Shown here in pieces: positions 9,901 through 19,597 of a DNA stretch of 64,000 bases. The stretch is from NCBI RefSeq assembly GCF_022437945.1, contig NZ_CP092535.1, forward strand, positions 2,170,001 to 2,234,000, written 5' to 3'. The position numbers and the translations under genes are program-made. The DNA comes from Nocardioides sp. TF02-7 (lineage in GTDB: Bacteria; Actinomycetota; Actinomycetes; Propionibacteriales; Nocardioidaceae). A model generated the notes under the pieces. It worked only from the letters and a program-made list of their open reading frames with translations. It ran no database searches and had not been told where the DNA came from. Each line of letters opens with the position of its first letter. The first letter of the stretch is position 1.

Positions 9901-11706
9901 CTGGGCCTGGAACTTCTGCTCGGCGGTGGTGTAGGCCAGGGCCGCGAGGGCGACGTCGCCGCCCGGCTCGACCAGCTCCGTCACGTCGAACCCGTCGTAG
10001 CGGGTCTCGCCCGCGATCGGGATCGTGGGGCCGAGGCCGACGAACTCGCCGTTGAGGTAGAGCTTGTAGACGTACTGCTTGGCGGCCTTGGCGCTGCTGC
10101 CGGTCGCGTGGACGGTGGCCCACGCGATCTCCTTGTCGGCGAGCGTGGTCTCACCGCGCAGGAAGGCCCAGTCGGCCGACAGCGTGGGCTGCAGGCAGGT
10201 CTGGCCGCGGCCGATGGTGATGGTGCCGTCGCCGAGCGTGCCGCAGGTGAAGCTGCGGTCGCCGGCGGGGAAGTCGGTCTCGAGCAGCACCGCGTCGTTG
10301 CCGGGGTTGGCGTCGGTGACGGTCACCGGCCCCCAGGTGGCCGACTCCGAGCCGCCGCTGCGGAAGCCGATGCCGCCCCGGCGGTGGACCCGGCCGGAGG
10401 GCGCGCCGACCGAGGTGTCCGTCGTGTCGACCAGCTCGTCGTCGATCCACGTGCGGACCCGCGGCCCGACGGCCTCGAGCCGGATCGGCACGGTCTCGCC
10501 GGCGGCCAGGGTGCCTGCGGGGAGGGTCACCGTCTTGAGGACGTTGTTGTAGTTGCCGTCGACCTGGCTGTGCAGCTTCAGGGTGTTGTCGGCGCGGAAC
10601 TGCCACAGGTAGCCGTTGTTGGCGTCGGCGCCGCGGAACCGGATGCTGCCCGCCACCTCGTCGATGCGGAGCGTCGTGTCGACGGTGTAGCTGGTCCAGG
10701 AGCCCGCGACGAGGTCGTTCTTGCTGCGGCCGACGACCAGCGCGCCGTCGGAGACCGTCAGCGACGGGAGCTCGGGCAGCTCGGCGGAGGAGAAGTCGTT
10801 GCTGTAGAGCACCTGGCCGTCGAGCGAGGTGACGGTGACGTCGTCGAACGTCGCCTGCTCGCTGCCGCCGGTGCGGAACCCGAACCCGCCGGCCGGGTAC
10901 GTCGTGTCGGTCCGCTCGTCGACCAGCTTGTCGTCCACCCAGGTGGTGATCGTGTCGCCCTCGACCCGGACCTCGAGGTGGTGCCGGGTGCCGGTGCCGA
11001 GCTCGACGCCCGCGGGGGCGAGCGGCACCTCCTCGAGGAGGGTGGTGCCGACGTGCGCCTTGAGCGTGTTGGTGTCGGCGCGGAACTGCCAGAGGTAGAA
11101 GCTCGACGTCGACGTCGCCCGCAGGGTCACCGACGCCGCGTTCTGCACCACGGTGAAGTCGGTCTCGAAGACGTAGTCGGTCCAGTTGTCCTGCTCGACG
11201 TGCGCCCACACGGGGGTGGAGTCGGACCAGGTCTCCCCGGGGCCCGTCCCGAAGCTCGCGGGCTCCGACCACGCCGACGACGTACCGGCGCCGTCCCAGG
11301 TGCGAACCGCCCAGTGGTAGCGCTCCGACGGCGCCAGCGCCGGCCCGTCGTAGCGGATCGCGTTCTGCCGGGTGGAGTCCACCTTGCCGCTCGACCAGAC
11401 GTCGCCGGCGCCGTCGGCGGCGCCGGCGGCGCTCGTGGCGACGACGACCTCGTACGCCGTCTGCCGGTCGCTTCCGACGTGCCAGCCGAAGTGCGGCGCG
11501 CCCTCGACGTCGACCGGGGTGTCGATGCCGTTGACGGTCAGCGCGGTCGGCTGGTCGGCGGCGGGGGCGGCCGCCGCGAGGCGCGCGCCGGGCAGCGGTG
11601 CCGGCGCGGCGGTCGCGGGAACCGCTGCGGCGGAGGCGACCAGGGCGCCGCCGGTGACGGCCACGAGGGCACGGGTGAGGAGCCGGTCGAACCGGTCTGA
11701 GGGCAT
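6903..11706 (-). CDS. Secreted alpha-L-rhamnosidase, GH78 family, ~1600 residues (GH78 no. 1)
   Basis: The protein begins with a Sec signal peptide ending about ATAAPAP. A Bac_rhamnosid_N-like fibronectin domain follows (RYHWAVRTWDGAGTSSAWSEP), then two concanavalin-like inserts (WTDYVFETDF and SWTSYTVDTT), a jelly-roll domain, and the (alpha/alpha)6 catalytic barrel. The barrel includes YTDSWTRERINYEADAY, the GH78 acidic signature, and WLNMIRLGAGSTMEAWDP. OmpL47-like and Ig-like modules form the C-terminus. It should release terminal L-rhamnose outside the cell. An extra G in the run at 7227-7231 breaks the frame; repair joins the last ~110 residues. The start at 11706 has an AGAGGTGG-like RBS. 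It is divergent from the carbohydrate-uptake operon and is preceded by a LacI-type operator. Confidence 0.88.
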
Positions 11707-11741
11707 GGGGGGACCACCTCTCGGGCGCCGCGGCGCCGCGA

Positions 11742-11755
11742 TTGAATCGTTTCGA
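11742..11755. promoter_or_regulatory. LacI-type operator upstream of GH78 no. 1
   Basis: TTGAATCGTTTCGA is a near-palindrome with central CG, typical of LacI-family operators. It matches sites at 13047, 13112, 29716 and 35249. It lies between the inferred -10 (11770-11775) and the start codon, so bound repressor would block elongation or initiation. Confidence 0.75.
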
Positions 11756-11769
11756 TCCGAGACGTGCGC

Positions 11770-11807
11770 ACGCTAGGCCGGGCCCTTGAGGAGTGTCAAC
11801 GGTCACA
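11770..11807 (-). promoter_or_regulatory. Promoter of GH78 no. 1 with CRP-like site
   Basis: On the minus strand a consensus -35 TTGACA (11794-11799), an 18-bp spacer and the -10 TAGCGT (11770-11775) are seen. Overlapping the -35 is TGTGACCGTTGACACT (11792-11807), a degenerate TGTGA-N6-TCACA site of the CRP/GlxR type. Confidence 0.65.
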
Positions 11808-11844
11808 CCGAGCGGGACATGTCACACCGGGTGGCGCGTACGCC

Positions 11845-11923
11845 GCTCCCTCGGTGTTCCGACCGCTCCCGCCGCGCTGTGGCCGGCAACAGCACCCGGG
11901 TGGGCGACGTAACACTGAGTTAC
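11845..11923. repeat. Second dispersed repeat (79 bp), copy 2
   Basis: Same length and ends as copies at 6726 and 29560 (GCTCCCTCGGT ... CACTGAGTTAC), about three quarters identical. It lies between the GH78 no. 1 promoter and the 3' end of the repressor gene. Confidence 0.78.
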
Positions 11924-11951
11924 ACCACGCGCCCGGGGCCCGCCCGCCCCC

Positions 11952-12995
11952 TCAGCCCGCCGTCGACCGCCTGACGACGAGCTCGGGCTCGAGGACGTCG
12001 TGGCGGATCTTGGTCGCCGGGTCGGCGATGACGTCGAGGAGGATGCGGGCGGCGGCGGCGCCGAGCTCCTCGCGGGGCTGCCGGACGGAGCTGAGCGGGA
12101 TGGCGGCGCTGGCGGCGAAGCCGATGTCGTCGTAGCCGATGATGGCGACGTCCTCGGGCACCCGGGCGCCGGCGAGGGTGAGGCCCTGGAGGGCGCCGAG
12201 GGCGACCAGGTCGTTGGCGGCGAAGATGGCGTCGGGCCGCTCCCGCTTGCCGAGCGCGAGCAGCTCGTCGACGGCGCGGCGGCCGGCGTCGGCGTCCATC
12301 GTGGCGGTCTCGACGAACCGCACCTGCACCCCGGTGGAGGCGGCGGCGACCTCCTCGGTGGCGGCGAGGCGGTGCTTGACCTGGTTGAGGCCGCGGGGGC
12401 CGCCGACGAACGCGATCCGCCGCCGGCCGCCGTCGACGAGGTGCTGGGCCGCGAGCCGGCCGCCCAGCCGGTCGTCGACCGACACCGAGGAGAACTCGCG
12501 CGAGCCGACCTTGCGGTCGACGACGACCACAGCGGTGCCCCGGTCGCGGATCCGGCGCAGCCGCGGCAGCACCTGCCCGACCGGCGTGATCAGCAGGCCG
12601 CTGACCCGCTGCTCCTCGAAGAGGTCGAGGTACGTCGACTCCCGGGCGGAGTCCTGACCGGAGTTGCCCAGGATGAGCGGGCGCCGCTCGCGGCCGAGGC
12701 TCTCCTCGACGCCCTGGGCGACGTCGGTGAAGAACGGGTTGCGGACGTCGAGCACGATCATCCCGACCGCCCGGTTGCGACCCGCCCGAAGCTGGCGGGC
12801 GGCGTCGTTGCGGACGAAGCCGAGCTCGTCGATGACGCCGAGCACGTGCTGGAGGGTGGCGGGGAGCACCTTCTCGGGCCGGTTGAGCACGTTGGACACC
12901 GTGCCGACGGAGACGCCGGCGGCCGCCGCCACGTCCTTGACCGACACGTGGCGCGCCGCTCCGTCCGGGCGCAGCCCGTCGCTTCGAGTGCTCAC
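11952..12995 (-). CDS. LacI-family transcriptional repressor of rhamnose genes
   Basis: The 347-residue protein has an N-terminal LacI helix-turn-helix (SVKDVAAAAGVSVGTVSNVL, residues ~16-35), a hinge, and a periplasmic-binding-protein-like effector domain ending in the usual VVRRS. The GTG at 12995 is chosen because GGAGG lies 6 bases upstream and the protein then starts at the family-typical distance from the HTH; an upstream ATG at 13064 has no such signal and falls across the operator. It is transcribed divergently from the sugar ABC transporter, with an operator in front of each gene. Position and shared operators make it the likely regulator of the rhamnose regulon; L-rhamnose or a derivative as inducer is inference. 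Confidence 0.92.
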   Translation of the reverse strand: MSTRSDGLRPDGAARHVSVKDVAAAAGVSVGTVSNVLNRPEKVLPATLQHVLGVIDELGFVRNDAARQLRAGRNRAVGMIVLDVRNPFFTDVAQGVEESLGRERRPLILGNSGQDSARESTYLDLFEEQRVSGLLITPVGQVLPRLRRIRDRGTAVVVVDRKVGSREFSSVSVDDRLGGRLAAQHLVDGGRRRIAFVGGPRGLNQVKHRLAATEEVAAASTGVQVRFVETATMDADAGRRAVDELLALGKRERPDAIFAANDLVALGALQGLTLAGARVPEDVAIIGYDDIGFAASAAIPLSSVRQPREELGAAAARILLDVIADPATKIRHDVLEPELVVRRSTAG

Positions 12996-13046
12996 CTGAC
13001 CTCCTGACCGGACCCCCGGTCGCAGCCGGCGGGGGAGCACATGTGA

Positions 13047-13060
13047 TTGATTCGTTTCAG
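13047..13060. promoter_or_regulatory. LacI-type operator upstream of the repressor gene
   Basis: TTGATTCGTTTCAG, a degenerate copy of the operator, lies 52 bases upstream of the repressor start. It suggests autoregulation. Confidence 0.6.
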
Positions 13061-13078
13061 TCATTCTTGCAGAAGTTC

Positions 13079-13108
13079 TTGACGTCTGTGACCGTAGTCA
13101 CCTAGCGT
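13079..13108 (+). promoter_or_regulatory. Promoter of the rhamnose uptake/catabolism operon with CRP-like site
   Basis: TTGACG (13079-13084), an 18-bp spacer and TAGCGT (13103-13108) form a good promoter. The spacer holds the perfect dyad GTGAC-CGTA-GTCAC (13088-13101), part of a TGTGA-N6-TCACC CRP-like site. Confidence 0.7.
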
Positions 13109-13111
13109 GCG

Positions 13112-13125
13112 TTGAAACCTTTCAA
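13112..13125. promoter_or_regulatory. LacI-type operator of the rhamnose operon
   Basis: TTGAAACCTTTCAA is a perfect 14-bp palindrome, 3 bases after the -10 hexamer and 14 bases before the ATG of the transporter ATPase gene. Confidence 0.78.
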
Positions 13126-13139
13126 TGTCGAGGAGTTGC

Positions 13140-14690
13140 ATGTCAGCGAGCACCGCCGGAACCGCGGCGACACTCGAGCTGCGCGACGTCGCGAAGTCGT
13201 TCGGCGCGGTCGCGGCCCTGCGCTCGGGGACCCTCGTGGTCCACCCCGGGTCGATCCACGCGCTGGTGGGCGAGAACGGCGCCGGCAAGTCCACGCTCAT
13301 CAAGATCGTCGCCGGCGTGCACCGCCGCGACGCGGGCGTGTTCCGGTTCAAGGGCGAGGACGTCGACTTCGGGTCGACGGCGGAGTCGAAGAACGCCGGC
13401 ATCGCCGTGATCTACCAGGAGCCGACGCTGTTCCCCGACCTGTCGGTCGCGGAGAACATCTTCATGGGCCGCCAGCCGGTCGGCGCCGGACGCCGGATCG
13501 ACAAGCGCCGGATGCACGAGGAGTCGGCGCAGCTGTTCGAGCGCCTCGGCGTCCAGCTCGACCCGCGCCGCCCCGCGCGCGGGCTGTCGATCGCCGACCA
13601 GCAGATCATCGAGATCGCCAAGGCGATCTCGCTCGACGCGGCGCTGCTGATCATGGACGAGCCGACCGCCGCGCTCAGCGGCGTCGAGGTCGAGCGGCTG
13701 TTCGCCGTCGCCCGCAGCCTTCGCGACGAGGGCCGGGCGCTGGTTTTCATCTCCCACCGGTTCGAGGAGGTCTTCGACCTCTGCGACACCGTCACCGTGA
13801 TGCGCGACGGCAGCTACGTCTCGACCAAGGAGATCGCGGAGACCACGGTCGACCAGCTGGTCGCCGAGATGGTCGGTCGCGAGGTCAGCGACCTGTTCCC
13901 CAAGACCCCCGCCGAGATCGGCGAGGTCGTCCTCGACGTGCGGGGCCTCACCACCGCCGGCGTCTTCCACGACGTCTCGTTCCAGGTCCGCGCCGGCGAG
14001 ATCGTCGGCCTCGCGGGCCTGGTCGGCGCCGGCCGCTCCGAGATCGCCCGCGCGGTCTTCGGGGTCGACGCGTACGACGAGGGCGAGGTCGAGCTGCTCG
14101 GCCGGCGGGTCCCGCAGCGCAACCCGCGGGCCGCGATCCGCGCCGGCATGGCGTTCGTCCCCGAGGACCGGCGCAACCAGGGGCTGGTCACCGAGGGGTC
14201 CGTCGCGCGCAACGTCGCCGCCGTCATCCGGCGCGGCCTGACCACCGCGGGGTTGCTGACCACCCGGCGGGAGAACCGCGCCGCCGGCCCGTGGGCCGGG
14301 CGGCTCGAGGTCAAGACCAGCGCCCTGGACATGCACGCCGCCACGATGAGCGGCGGCAACCAGCAGAAGGTCGTCATCGCCAAGTGGCTCGCCACCGAGC
14401 CGCGGCTGCTGATCATCGACGAGCCCACCCGCGGCATCGACGTCGGCACCAAGGCCGAGGTCCACCGCCTCCTGTCCGACCTCGCCGGTCAGGGCCTGGC
14501 GATCCTCATGATCTCCTCCGAGCTGCCCGAGGTGCTGGGCATGGCCGACCGGGTGCTGGTCGTCCACGAGGGCCGGATCACCGCCGACATCGACCGCGCC
14601 GACGCCACCCCGGAGAACGTCATGCGTGCCGCCACCAACGCCGCCACCGACTCGAGGAACGACGCCACCGGTGCGGAGGTGACGGCATGA
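13140..14690 (+). CDS. rhaT: Sugar ABC transporter ATPase (two nucleotide-binding domains), rhamnose type
   Basis: The 516-residue protein has two fused ABC ATPase domains, as in RbsA/XylG and RhaT. The N-terminal domain has Walker A GENGAGKST and Walker B LLIMDEP. The C-terminal domain has a degenerate Walker A (GLVGAGRSE), signature-like SGGNQQK and Walker B LLIIDEPTRG. It energises import of the sugar bound by the lipoprotein at 16926. The ATG at 13140 follows AGGAG; an in-frame upstream ATG lies inside the operator. The gene overlaps the next permease (ATGA at 14687). Assignment to rhamnose rests on the neighbouring catabolic genes. The symbol follows the usual rhaSTPQ naming and is not to be confused with the E. 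coli proton symporter. Confidence 0.92.
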   Translation: MSASTAGTAATLELRDVAKSFGAVAALRSGTLVVHPGSIHALVGENGAGKSTLIKIVAGVHRRDAGVFRFKGEDVDFGSTAESKNAGIAVIYQEPTLFPDLSVAENIFMGRQPVGAGRRIDKRRMHEESAQLFERLGVQLDPRRPARGLSIADQQIIEIAKAISLDAALLIMDEPTAALSGVEVERLFAVARSLRDEGRALVFISHRFEEVFDLCDTVTVMRDGSYVSTKEIAETTVDQLVAEMVGREVSDLFPKTPAEIGEVVLDVRGLTTAGVFHDVSFQVRAGEIVGLAGLVGAGRSEIARAVFGVDAYDEGEVELLGRRVPQRNPRAAIRAGMAFVPEDRRNQGLVTEGSVARNVAAVIRRGLTTAGLLTTRRENRAAGPWAGRLEVKTSALDMHAATMSGGNQQKVVIAKWLATEPRLLIIDEPTRGIDVGTKAEVHRLLSDLAGQGLAILMISSELPEVLGMADRVLVVHEGRITADIDRADATPENVMRAATNAATDSRNDATGAEVTA

Positions 14691-15794
14691 GCGACCTGAC
14701 CCGGCCGAGCGCCGCCACGCCGGCCCACCGGCTCCTCAAGGACCTGCTGCGCTCCCGCGAGCTCGCCGTCGCCATCGTGCTGGTGGCGCTGATCGCGGTC
14801 ACCACGATCAAGAGCGACGCATTCCTGTTCGCCTCGACCGGGTGGCGCGACCTGCTGCTCACCCCGTCGATGCTGATCCTGCTCGCCGTCGGCCAGACCG
14901 CGGTGATCATCACCCGCAACGTCGACCTCTCGGTCGGCTCGACGCTCGGCCTGACGGCGTACCTGACCGGCCGGCTGTTCATCGACACCGAGCTGCCGAT
15001 CATCGCGGTCGTGCTGGCCGGCATCCTGATGGGCGCCGCGCTCGGCGCCGTCAACGGCATCCTCGTGGCCTGGGGCCGGGTGCCCGCGCTGGTGATCACG
15101 CTCGGCACGATGTATATCTACCGCGGCGCGTTCCTCACCTGGGCCGGCAGCGACCGGATCAACGCCGACGACATGCCGTCGTCGTTCCGCGACCTCGGCA
15201 CCGAGTCGGTCCTCGGCATCCCGGTGCTGACGATCGTGGCGCTCGTCGTGCTCGTGCTCGTCGGCTACTACCTGAGCACGGCCCGCGGCGGCCGCGAGCT
15301 CTACGCGATCGGCTCCGACCCGGACGCCGCCGAGCTCTACGGCCTGCGGATCCGTCGCCGGGTGCTCTCGGCGTTCGTCCTCAGCGGCGCGCTGGCCGGC
15401 CTCGCCGGCGTCGTGTCCGCGGCCCGGTTCGGCACGGTCAGCTCCAGCGTCGGCACCGGCGTCGAGTTCGAGGCGGTCGGCGCCGCGGTCATCGGCGGCG
15501 TCGCCATCTTCGGCGGCAGCGGCACCGTGTGGGGGCGCGGCCATCGGCGCGTTCCTGCTGGTCACCATCAACCGGGCGCTGCCCGTCCTCGGCATCTCCG
15601 ACTTCTGGCAGCAGGCCGTGGTCGGTGCGCTGATCGTGGGCGCGATCGTGCTCGACCGGGTGCTGGTCCTGCGCCAGGAGAAGGCGCTCGTCGCCGCCCG
15701 CGACACCGAACCACCGTCATCCCCGCCCGGAGGCTCGACCCTCGACCCGGTCGTGCCCGGTGGCGCCCACGACCCGCAGGAGGCCGCGCGATGA
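14687..15794 (+). CDS. rhaP: Sugar ABC transporter permease 1 (rhaP-like), one frame break
   Basis: This BPD_transp_2-family membrane protein (368 residues after repair) has about nine hydrophobic segments and the conserved permease loops (TRNVDLSVGSTLGL, GAVNGILVAWG). It forms the translocation channel with the second permease. One extra G at 15531-15535 shifts the frame; removing it restores GTVWGAAIGAFLLV and a C-terminus ending HDPQEAAR. The repaired stop at 15792-15794 overlaps the start of the next gene (ATGA), which supports the repair. It starts inside the ATPase stop codon, so the transporter genes are translationally coupled. Confidence 0.9.
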
Positions 15795-16882
15795 GCACCC
15801 TGACGCCCAGCGCCCCCGACGCGGCGGCGACCCGCAGCTACCCGGCGTACTCCCGCCCGTTCTGGCAGCGGGTGGTCTTCAGCCGCGAGTTCGCGGTGAT
15901 CGCCCTGCTGATCGCGGCGATCGTCTACTCGCGCTCCGAGGTCCAGTACTTCGACGGCCCGCAGACGTTCTACTACCTGTTCCGCGACTCGGCCTCGATC
16001 CTCATGCTCGCGCTGCCGATGACGGCGATCATCATCACCGGCGAGATCGACCTGTCGGTGGCGAGCACGGTCGGCCTCACCAGCGTCGCGTTCGGCATGC
16101 TCCACGCCGACGCCGGCCTGTCGGCGACGGTCGCGGCGCTGATCGCGATCGGGATCGGCGTCGTGTGCGGAGCCTTCAACGGGTTCCTCGTCGCCTACGT
16201 CGGGCTGCCGTCGATCGCGGTGACGATCGGCACCCTGGCCCTGTTCCGCGGGATCGCGGCCGGCCTGCTCGGCACCGAGTCGCGCACCGACTTCCCCGAG
16301 TCGTGGACCGACCTCGCCAAGCAGCGGATCGTCGAGGACCAGCCGTACCCGATGATCCTGATCCCGTTCCTCCTGCTGGCGATCGCGTTCGTCCTGCTGC
16401 TGCACTTCTCGTCGTTCGGGCGCGGCATCTACGAGATCGGGCTCAACGACGAGGCGGCCCACTTCACGGGCGTCGACGTGGCCCGCACGAAGGCGATCCT
16501 GTTCGTCCTGTCCGGCGCGGTCGCCGGGTTCGTCGGGATCTACACGACGCTGGTCACCGGCGTCGCGCGGGCCGAGAACTCGCAGGGCCTGGAGCTGTCG
16601 GTGATCGCCGCCGTGCTCCTGGGTGGCGTGTCGATCTTCGGCGGCAAGGGCGCCCTGCACGGCGTCATCGCCGGTGTCCTGCTGATCGGCGTCATCCAGC
16701 GGGCGATGCTCCTCAGCGGTGAGACCATCAACATCATCAACATCGTCATCGGAGTGCTGCTCGTGCTCTCGGTGATGTCCACCAGTCTTCTCGCGCTCGG
16801 CCGTCGTCTGGTCGAGGCGGGCAAGGGAGCGCGCGGCTCGGGGCGCTCCACAGACGGCGCCGGCAAGCGGTCGCTGAGCTGA
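15791..16882 (+). CDS. rhaQ: Sugar ABC transporter permease 2 (rhaQ-like)
   Basis: An intact 363-residue BPD_transp_2-family permease with multiple transmembrane helices and the paired motif GEIDLSVASTVGL, the counterpart of the RNVDLSVGST loop in permease 1. The heterodimer probably forms the rhamnose channel. The start overlaps the previous stop, and a strong hairpin follows before the binding-protein gene. Which permease corresponds to rhaP or rhaQ is assigned only by gene order. Confidence 0.9.
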   Translation: MSTLTPSAPDAAATRSYPAYSRPFWQRVVFSREFAVIALLIAAIVYSRSEVQYFDGPQTFYYLFRDSASILMLALPMTAIIITGEIDLSVASTVGLTSVAFGMLHADAGLSATVAALIAIGIGVVCGAFNGFLVAYVGLPSIAVTIGTLALFRGIAAGLLGTESRTDFPESWTDLAKQRIVEDQPYPMILIPFLLLAIAFVLLLHFSSFGRGIYEIGLNDEAAHFTGVDVARTKAILFVLSGAVAGFVGIYTTLVTGVARAENSQGLELSVIAAVLLGGVSIFGGKGALHGVIAGVLLIGVIQRAMLLSGETINIINIVIGVLLVLSVMSTSLLALGRRLVEAGKGARGSGRSTDGAGKRSLS

Positions 16883-16885
16883 CGA

Positions 16886-16905
16886 ATCCGGCAGCGCTGC
16901 CGGAT
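16886..16905 (+). promoter_or_regulatory. Intra-operon hairpin between permease and binding-protein genes
   Basis: A perfect 20-bp palindrome made of arms ATCCGGCAGC and GCTGCCGGAT lies 3 bases after the permease stop and 20 bases before the binding-protein ATG. Such hairpins often protect or attenuate transcripts so that the binding protein is made in excess (inference). Confidence 0.55.
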
Positions 16906-16925
16906 GGAATCCGAAAGGGAAACAC

Positions 16926-17951
16926 ATGAAGATCCAGAACCGACGCTTCGCGGGCCTGGCGGTCGCAGCGCTGGTCTCCAGCCTGGCCCTGACCGCTTGC
17001 GGCAGCGACGACGACGGCGGGAGCGGCTCGGGCGGCGGTGACGGCATGACCGTCACCTTCATCCCGAAGAACCTCGGCAACCCCTACTTCGACACCAGCA
17101 ACGCCGGTGGCGAGACGGCCGTCGAGGAGTTCGACGGCACCTACGAGGAGGTCGGCCCGGCCGAGGCCTCGCCCGACGGCCAGGTGCAGTACATCAACAC
17201 CGCCACGCAGCAGGGCCGGGACGCGCTGGTCATCTCGGCCAACGACCCCGACGCGCTCTGCGACGCCATCGGCGAGGCGCAGGACGCCGACATCAAGGTC
17301 GTCACCTACGACGCCGACACCAACCCCGACTGCCGCGACATCTTCGTCAACCAGGCCGACGCCGAGGGCATCGCGCGGGTCCAGGTCGAGCTGATCGCCG
17401 ACCAGATCGGCGGCTCGGGCGAGATCGCCATCCTGTCGGCGGCCGCCAACGCCACCAACCAGAACGCCTGGATCGAGCTGATGGAGGAGGAGCTCGAGGC
17501 CAACTACCCCGACATCGAGCTCGTCGACGTGGTCTACGGTGACGACGACGACCAGAAGTCGTTCGACGCCACCGCCGCTCTGCTGCAGAGCCACCCGGAC
17601 CTCAAGGGCATCGTCTCGCCGACCACCGTCGGCATCGCGGCCGCGGCGCGCTACCTCTCCACGTCGGACGCCAAGGGCAAGGTCATGCTGACCGGCCTCG
17701 GCACGCCGAACCAGATGCGCGAGTACGTCAAGGACGGCACCGTCGAGGCGTTCGCGCTGTGGAACCCCGAGGACCTCGGCTACCTGGCTGCCTGGACCGC
17801 CAAGGCGCTCGTCGACGGCGACATCGAGGGCGAGGGCGACTCGTTCGAGGCCGGCCGCCTCGGCGAGTACACCGTCGGCGCGGACAACACCGTCCTGCTC
17901 GGCGACCCGTTCGTCTTCAACGCCGACAACATCGACGACTTCGACTTCTGA
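16926..17951 (+). CDS. rhaS: Rhamnose-binding lipoprotein of the ABC transporter (RhaS-like)
   Basis: This 341-residue protein has a lipoprotein signal peptide with lipobox LTAC and modification at Cys25, a Gly/Ser/Asp linker, and a Peripla_BP_4-type sugar-binding fold (MTVTFIPKNLGNPYFD onward). It captures the sugar outside the membrane and delivers it to the two permeases. The C-terminal VLLGDPFVFN motif resembles RhaS and autoinducer-2-type binding proteins. Its ATG at 16926 follows a GAAAGGGA ribosome-binding site and a hairpin. The intact frame and position between permeases and the mutarotase support the rhamnose assignment; substrate specificity is inferred. Confidence 0.9.
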   Translation: MKIQNRRFAGLAVAALVSSLALTACGSDDDGGSGSGGGDGMTVTFIPKNLGNPYFDTSNAGGETAVEEFDGTYEEVGPAEASPDGQVQYINTATQQGRDALVISANDPDALCDAIGEAQDADIKVVTYDADTNPDCRDIFVNQADAEGIARVQVELIADQIGGSGEIAILSAAANATNQNAWIELMEEELEANYPDIELVDVVYGDDDDQKSFDATAALLQSHPDLKGIVSPTTVGIAAAARYLSTSDAKGKVMLTGLGTPNQMREYVKDGTVEAFALWNPEDLGYLAAWTAKALVDGDIEGEGDSFEAGRLGEYTVGADNTVLLGDPFVFNADNIDDFDF

Positions 17952-18000
17952 TCAGCACCCGCTGACCCGAAGTCACCCTCCTAGACCCGCAGGAGCAGGG

Positions 18001-18381
18001 ATGCCCCGCTACGCCTTCACCCTCCAGGTCCGTCCCGACCGGATGGATGAGTACGTCGAGCGGCACCGGGCCGTGTGGCCCGAGATGCTCGCAGCGCTCG
18101 CGGAGAGCGGCTGGCGGAACTACTCCCTGTTCCTGCGGGAGGACGGGCTGCTCGTCGGCTACGTCGAGGCCGACGACCTCTCGGCAGCCCAGGCCGCCAT
18201 GGACGCCACCGAGGTCAACGCCCGGTGGCAGTTCGAGATGGCGCCGTTCTTCTCCTGGCCGGAGGGCACCGCGGAGCCGTCCTCCGACCAGCCCTCCACC
18301 CGGGCCCCTGACCAGGGGTTCGTGCTCCTCCGCGAGGTGTTCAACCTCGACGACCAGATCTCCCATCTCGAAGGCAAGTGA
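18001..18381 (+). CDS. rhaM: L-rhamnose mutarotase
   Basis: The 126-residue protein is a dimeric alpha/beta-barrel mutarotase interconverting the alpha and beta anomers of L-rhamnose to feed the isomerase. Typical features are RYAFTLQVRP near the N-terminus, the conserved HRAVWPEML and the YSLFLREDGLLVGYVE strand. It is about 20 residues longer than the usual ~104, through a Pro/Ser insertion near residues 88-103. ATG follows CAGGAGCAGGG. It lies directly upstream of the isomerase in the operon. Confidence 0.93.
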   Translation: MPRYAFTLQVRPDRMDEYVERHRAVWPEMLAALAESGWRNYSLFLREDGLLVGYVEADDLSAAQAAMDATEVNARWQFEMAPFFSWPEGTAEPSSDQPSTRAPDQGFVLLREVFNLDDQISHLEGK

Positions 18382-18383
18382 TC

Positions 18384-19547
18384 ATGACCGACTTCGCCGC
18401 GATCGCGGCCCAGCTCGACCACCAGGCGATCGAGCTCCCGTCCTGGGCGTTCGGCAACTCCGGCACCCGCTTCAAGGTCTTCTCCACCCCGGGCACCCCC
18501 GGTCGGTGGAGGAGAAGATCGCCGACGCCGCCACCGTGCACCGGCTCACCGGCCTGGCCCCGGCGGTGGCGCTCCACATCCCGTGGGACAAGGTCGACGA
18601 CTACGAGGCCCTCGCCCGCCACGCGGAGGAGCACGGCGTCCGCCTGGGGACGATCAACTCCAACACGTTCCAGGACGACGACTACAAGCTCGGCGCGCTC
18701 ACCCACGTGGACCGCAAGATCCGCCAGAAGGCGATCGATCACCACTTCGAGTGCATCGACGTCATGAACGCGACCGGCTCGCGCGACCTGAAGATCTGGC
18801 TTGCCGAGGGGTCGAACTACCCCGGCCAGGCCGACCTTCGGGGCCGGCAGGACCGGCTCGCGGAGTCGCTGGCGATCATCCACGAGCGGCTGACCGACGA
18901 GCAGCGGCTGGTGCTGGAGTACAAGCTCTTCGAGCCGGCGTTCTACCACACCGACGTGCCCGACTGGGGCACGGCGTACACGCAGGTCGCCGCCCTCGGC
19001 GACAACGCCGTGGTGTGCCTCGACACCGGCCACCACGCGCCGAGCACCAACATCGAGTTCATCGTCCGTGCAGCTGCTGCGGCTCGGGAAGCTGGGCTCG
19101 TTCGACTTCAACAGCCGCTTCTACGCCGACGACGACCTGATCGTCGGCGCCGCGGACCCGTTCCAGCTGTTCCGGATCATCTTCGAGGTGATCCGCGGCG
19201 GCGGCTACGGGCCCGACAGCGACGTCGCGTTCATGCTCGACCAGTGCCACAACATCGAGGACAAGATCCCGGGGCAGATCCGGTCGGTCCTCAACGTGCA
19301 GGAGATGACGGCCCGGGCGCTGCTCGTCGACCGCGACGCCCTCGCCCAGGCGCAGGAGGCCGGTGACGTCCTGGCCGGCCACGCCGTGTTCATGGACGCG
19401 TTCTACACCGACGTGCGCGCCGACCTCGCCGCCTGGCGCGAGGAGCGCGGCCTGCCGGCCGACCCGATGCGGGCCTACGCCGAGTCCGGCTACCAGGCCG
19501 AGATCGAGTCCGCCCGCGTCGGCGGCACCCAGATGTCCTGGACCTGA
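18384..19547 (+). CDS. rhaI: L-rhamnose isomerase (actinobacterial/Pseudomonas type), two frame breaks
   Basis: After repair this is a 387-residue metal-dependent isomerase converting L-rhamnose to L-rhamnulose. Family signatures are NSGTRFKVF, LAPAVALHIPWDKVDDY and KLGSFDFNSRFYADDDL. A missing C near 18501 (repair gives GTPRSVEEKIADA) and an extra C near 19066 (repair gives FIVVQLLRLGKLG) disturb the frame; the two cancel in length and restore one ORF. ATG 18384 is preferred over GTG 18378 by match to the usual MTDF-type start. It is followed by the aldolase gene after 50 bases. Confidence 0.9.
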
Positions 19548-19597
19548 CCGCCACCACCCCACCGACCCGTTCGAGACCCGTTTCCGAGAAAGGCATC

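Noticed and set aside
12996..13064. N-terminal extension of the repressor to ATG 13064
   Set aside because: It would overlap the operator and add 23 non-conserved residues; GTG 12995 has a strong ribosome-binding site.
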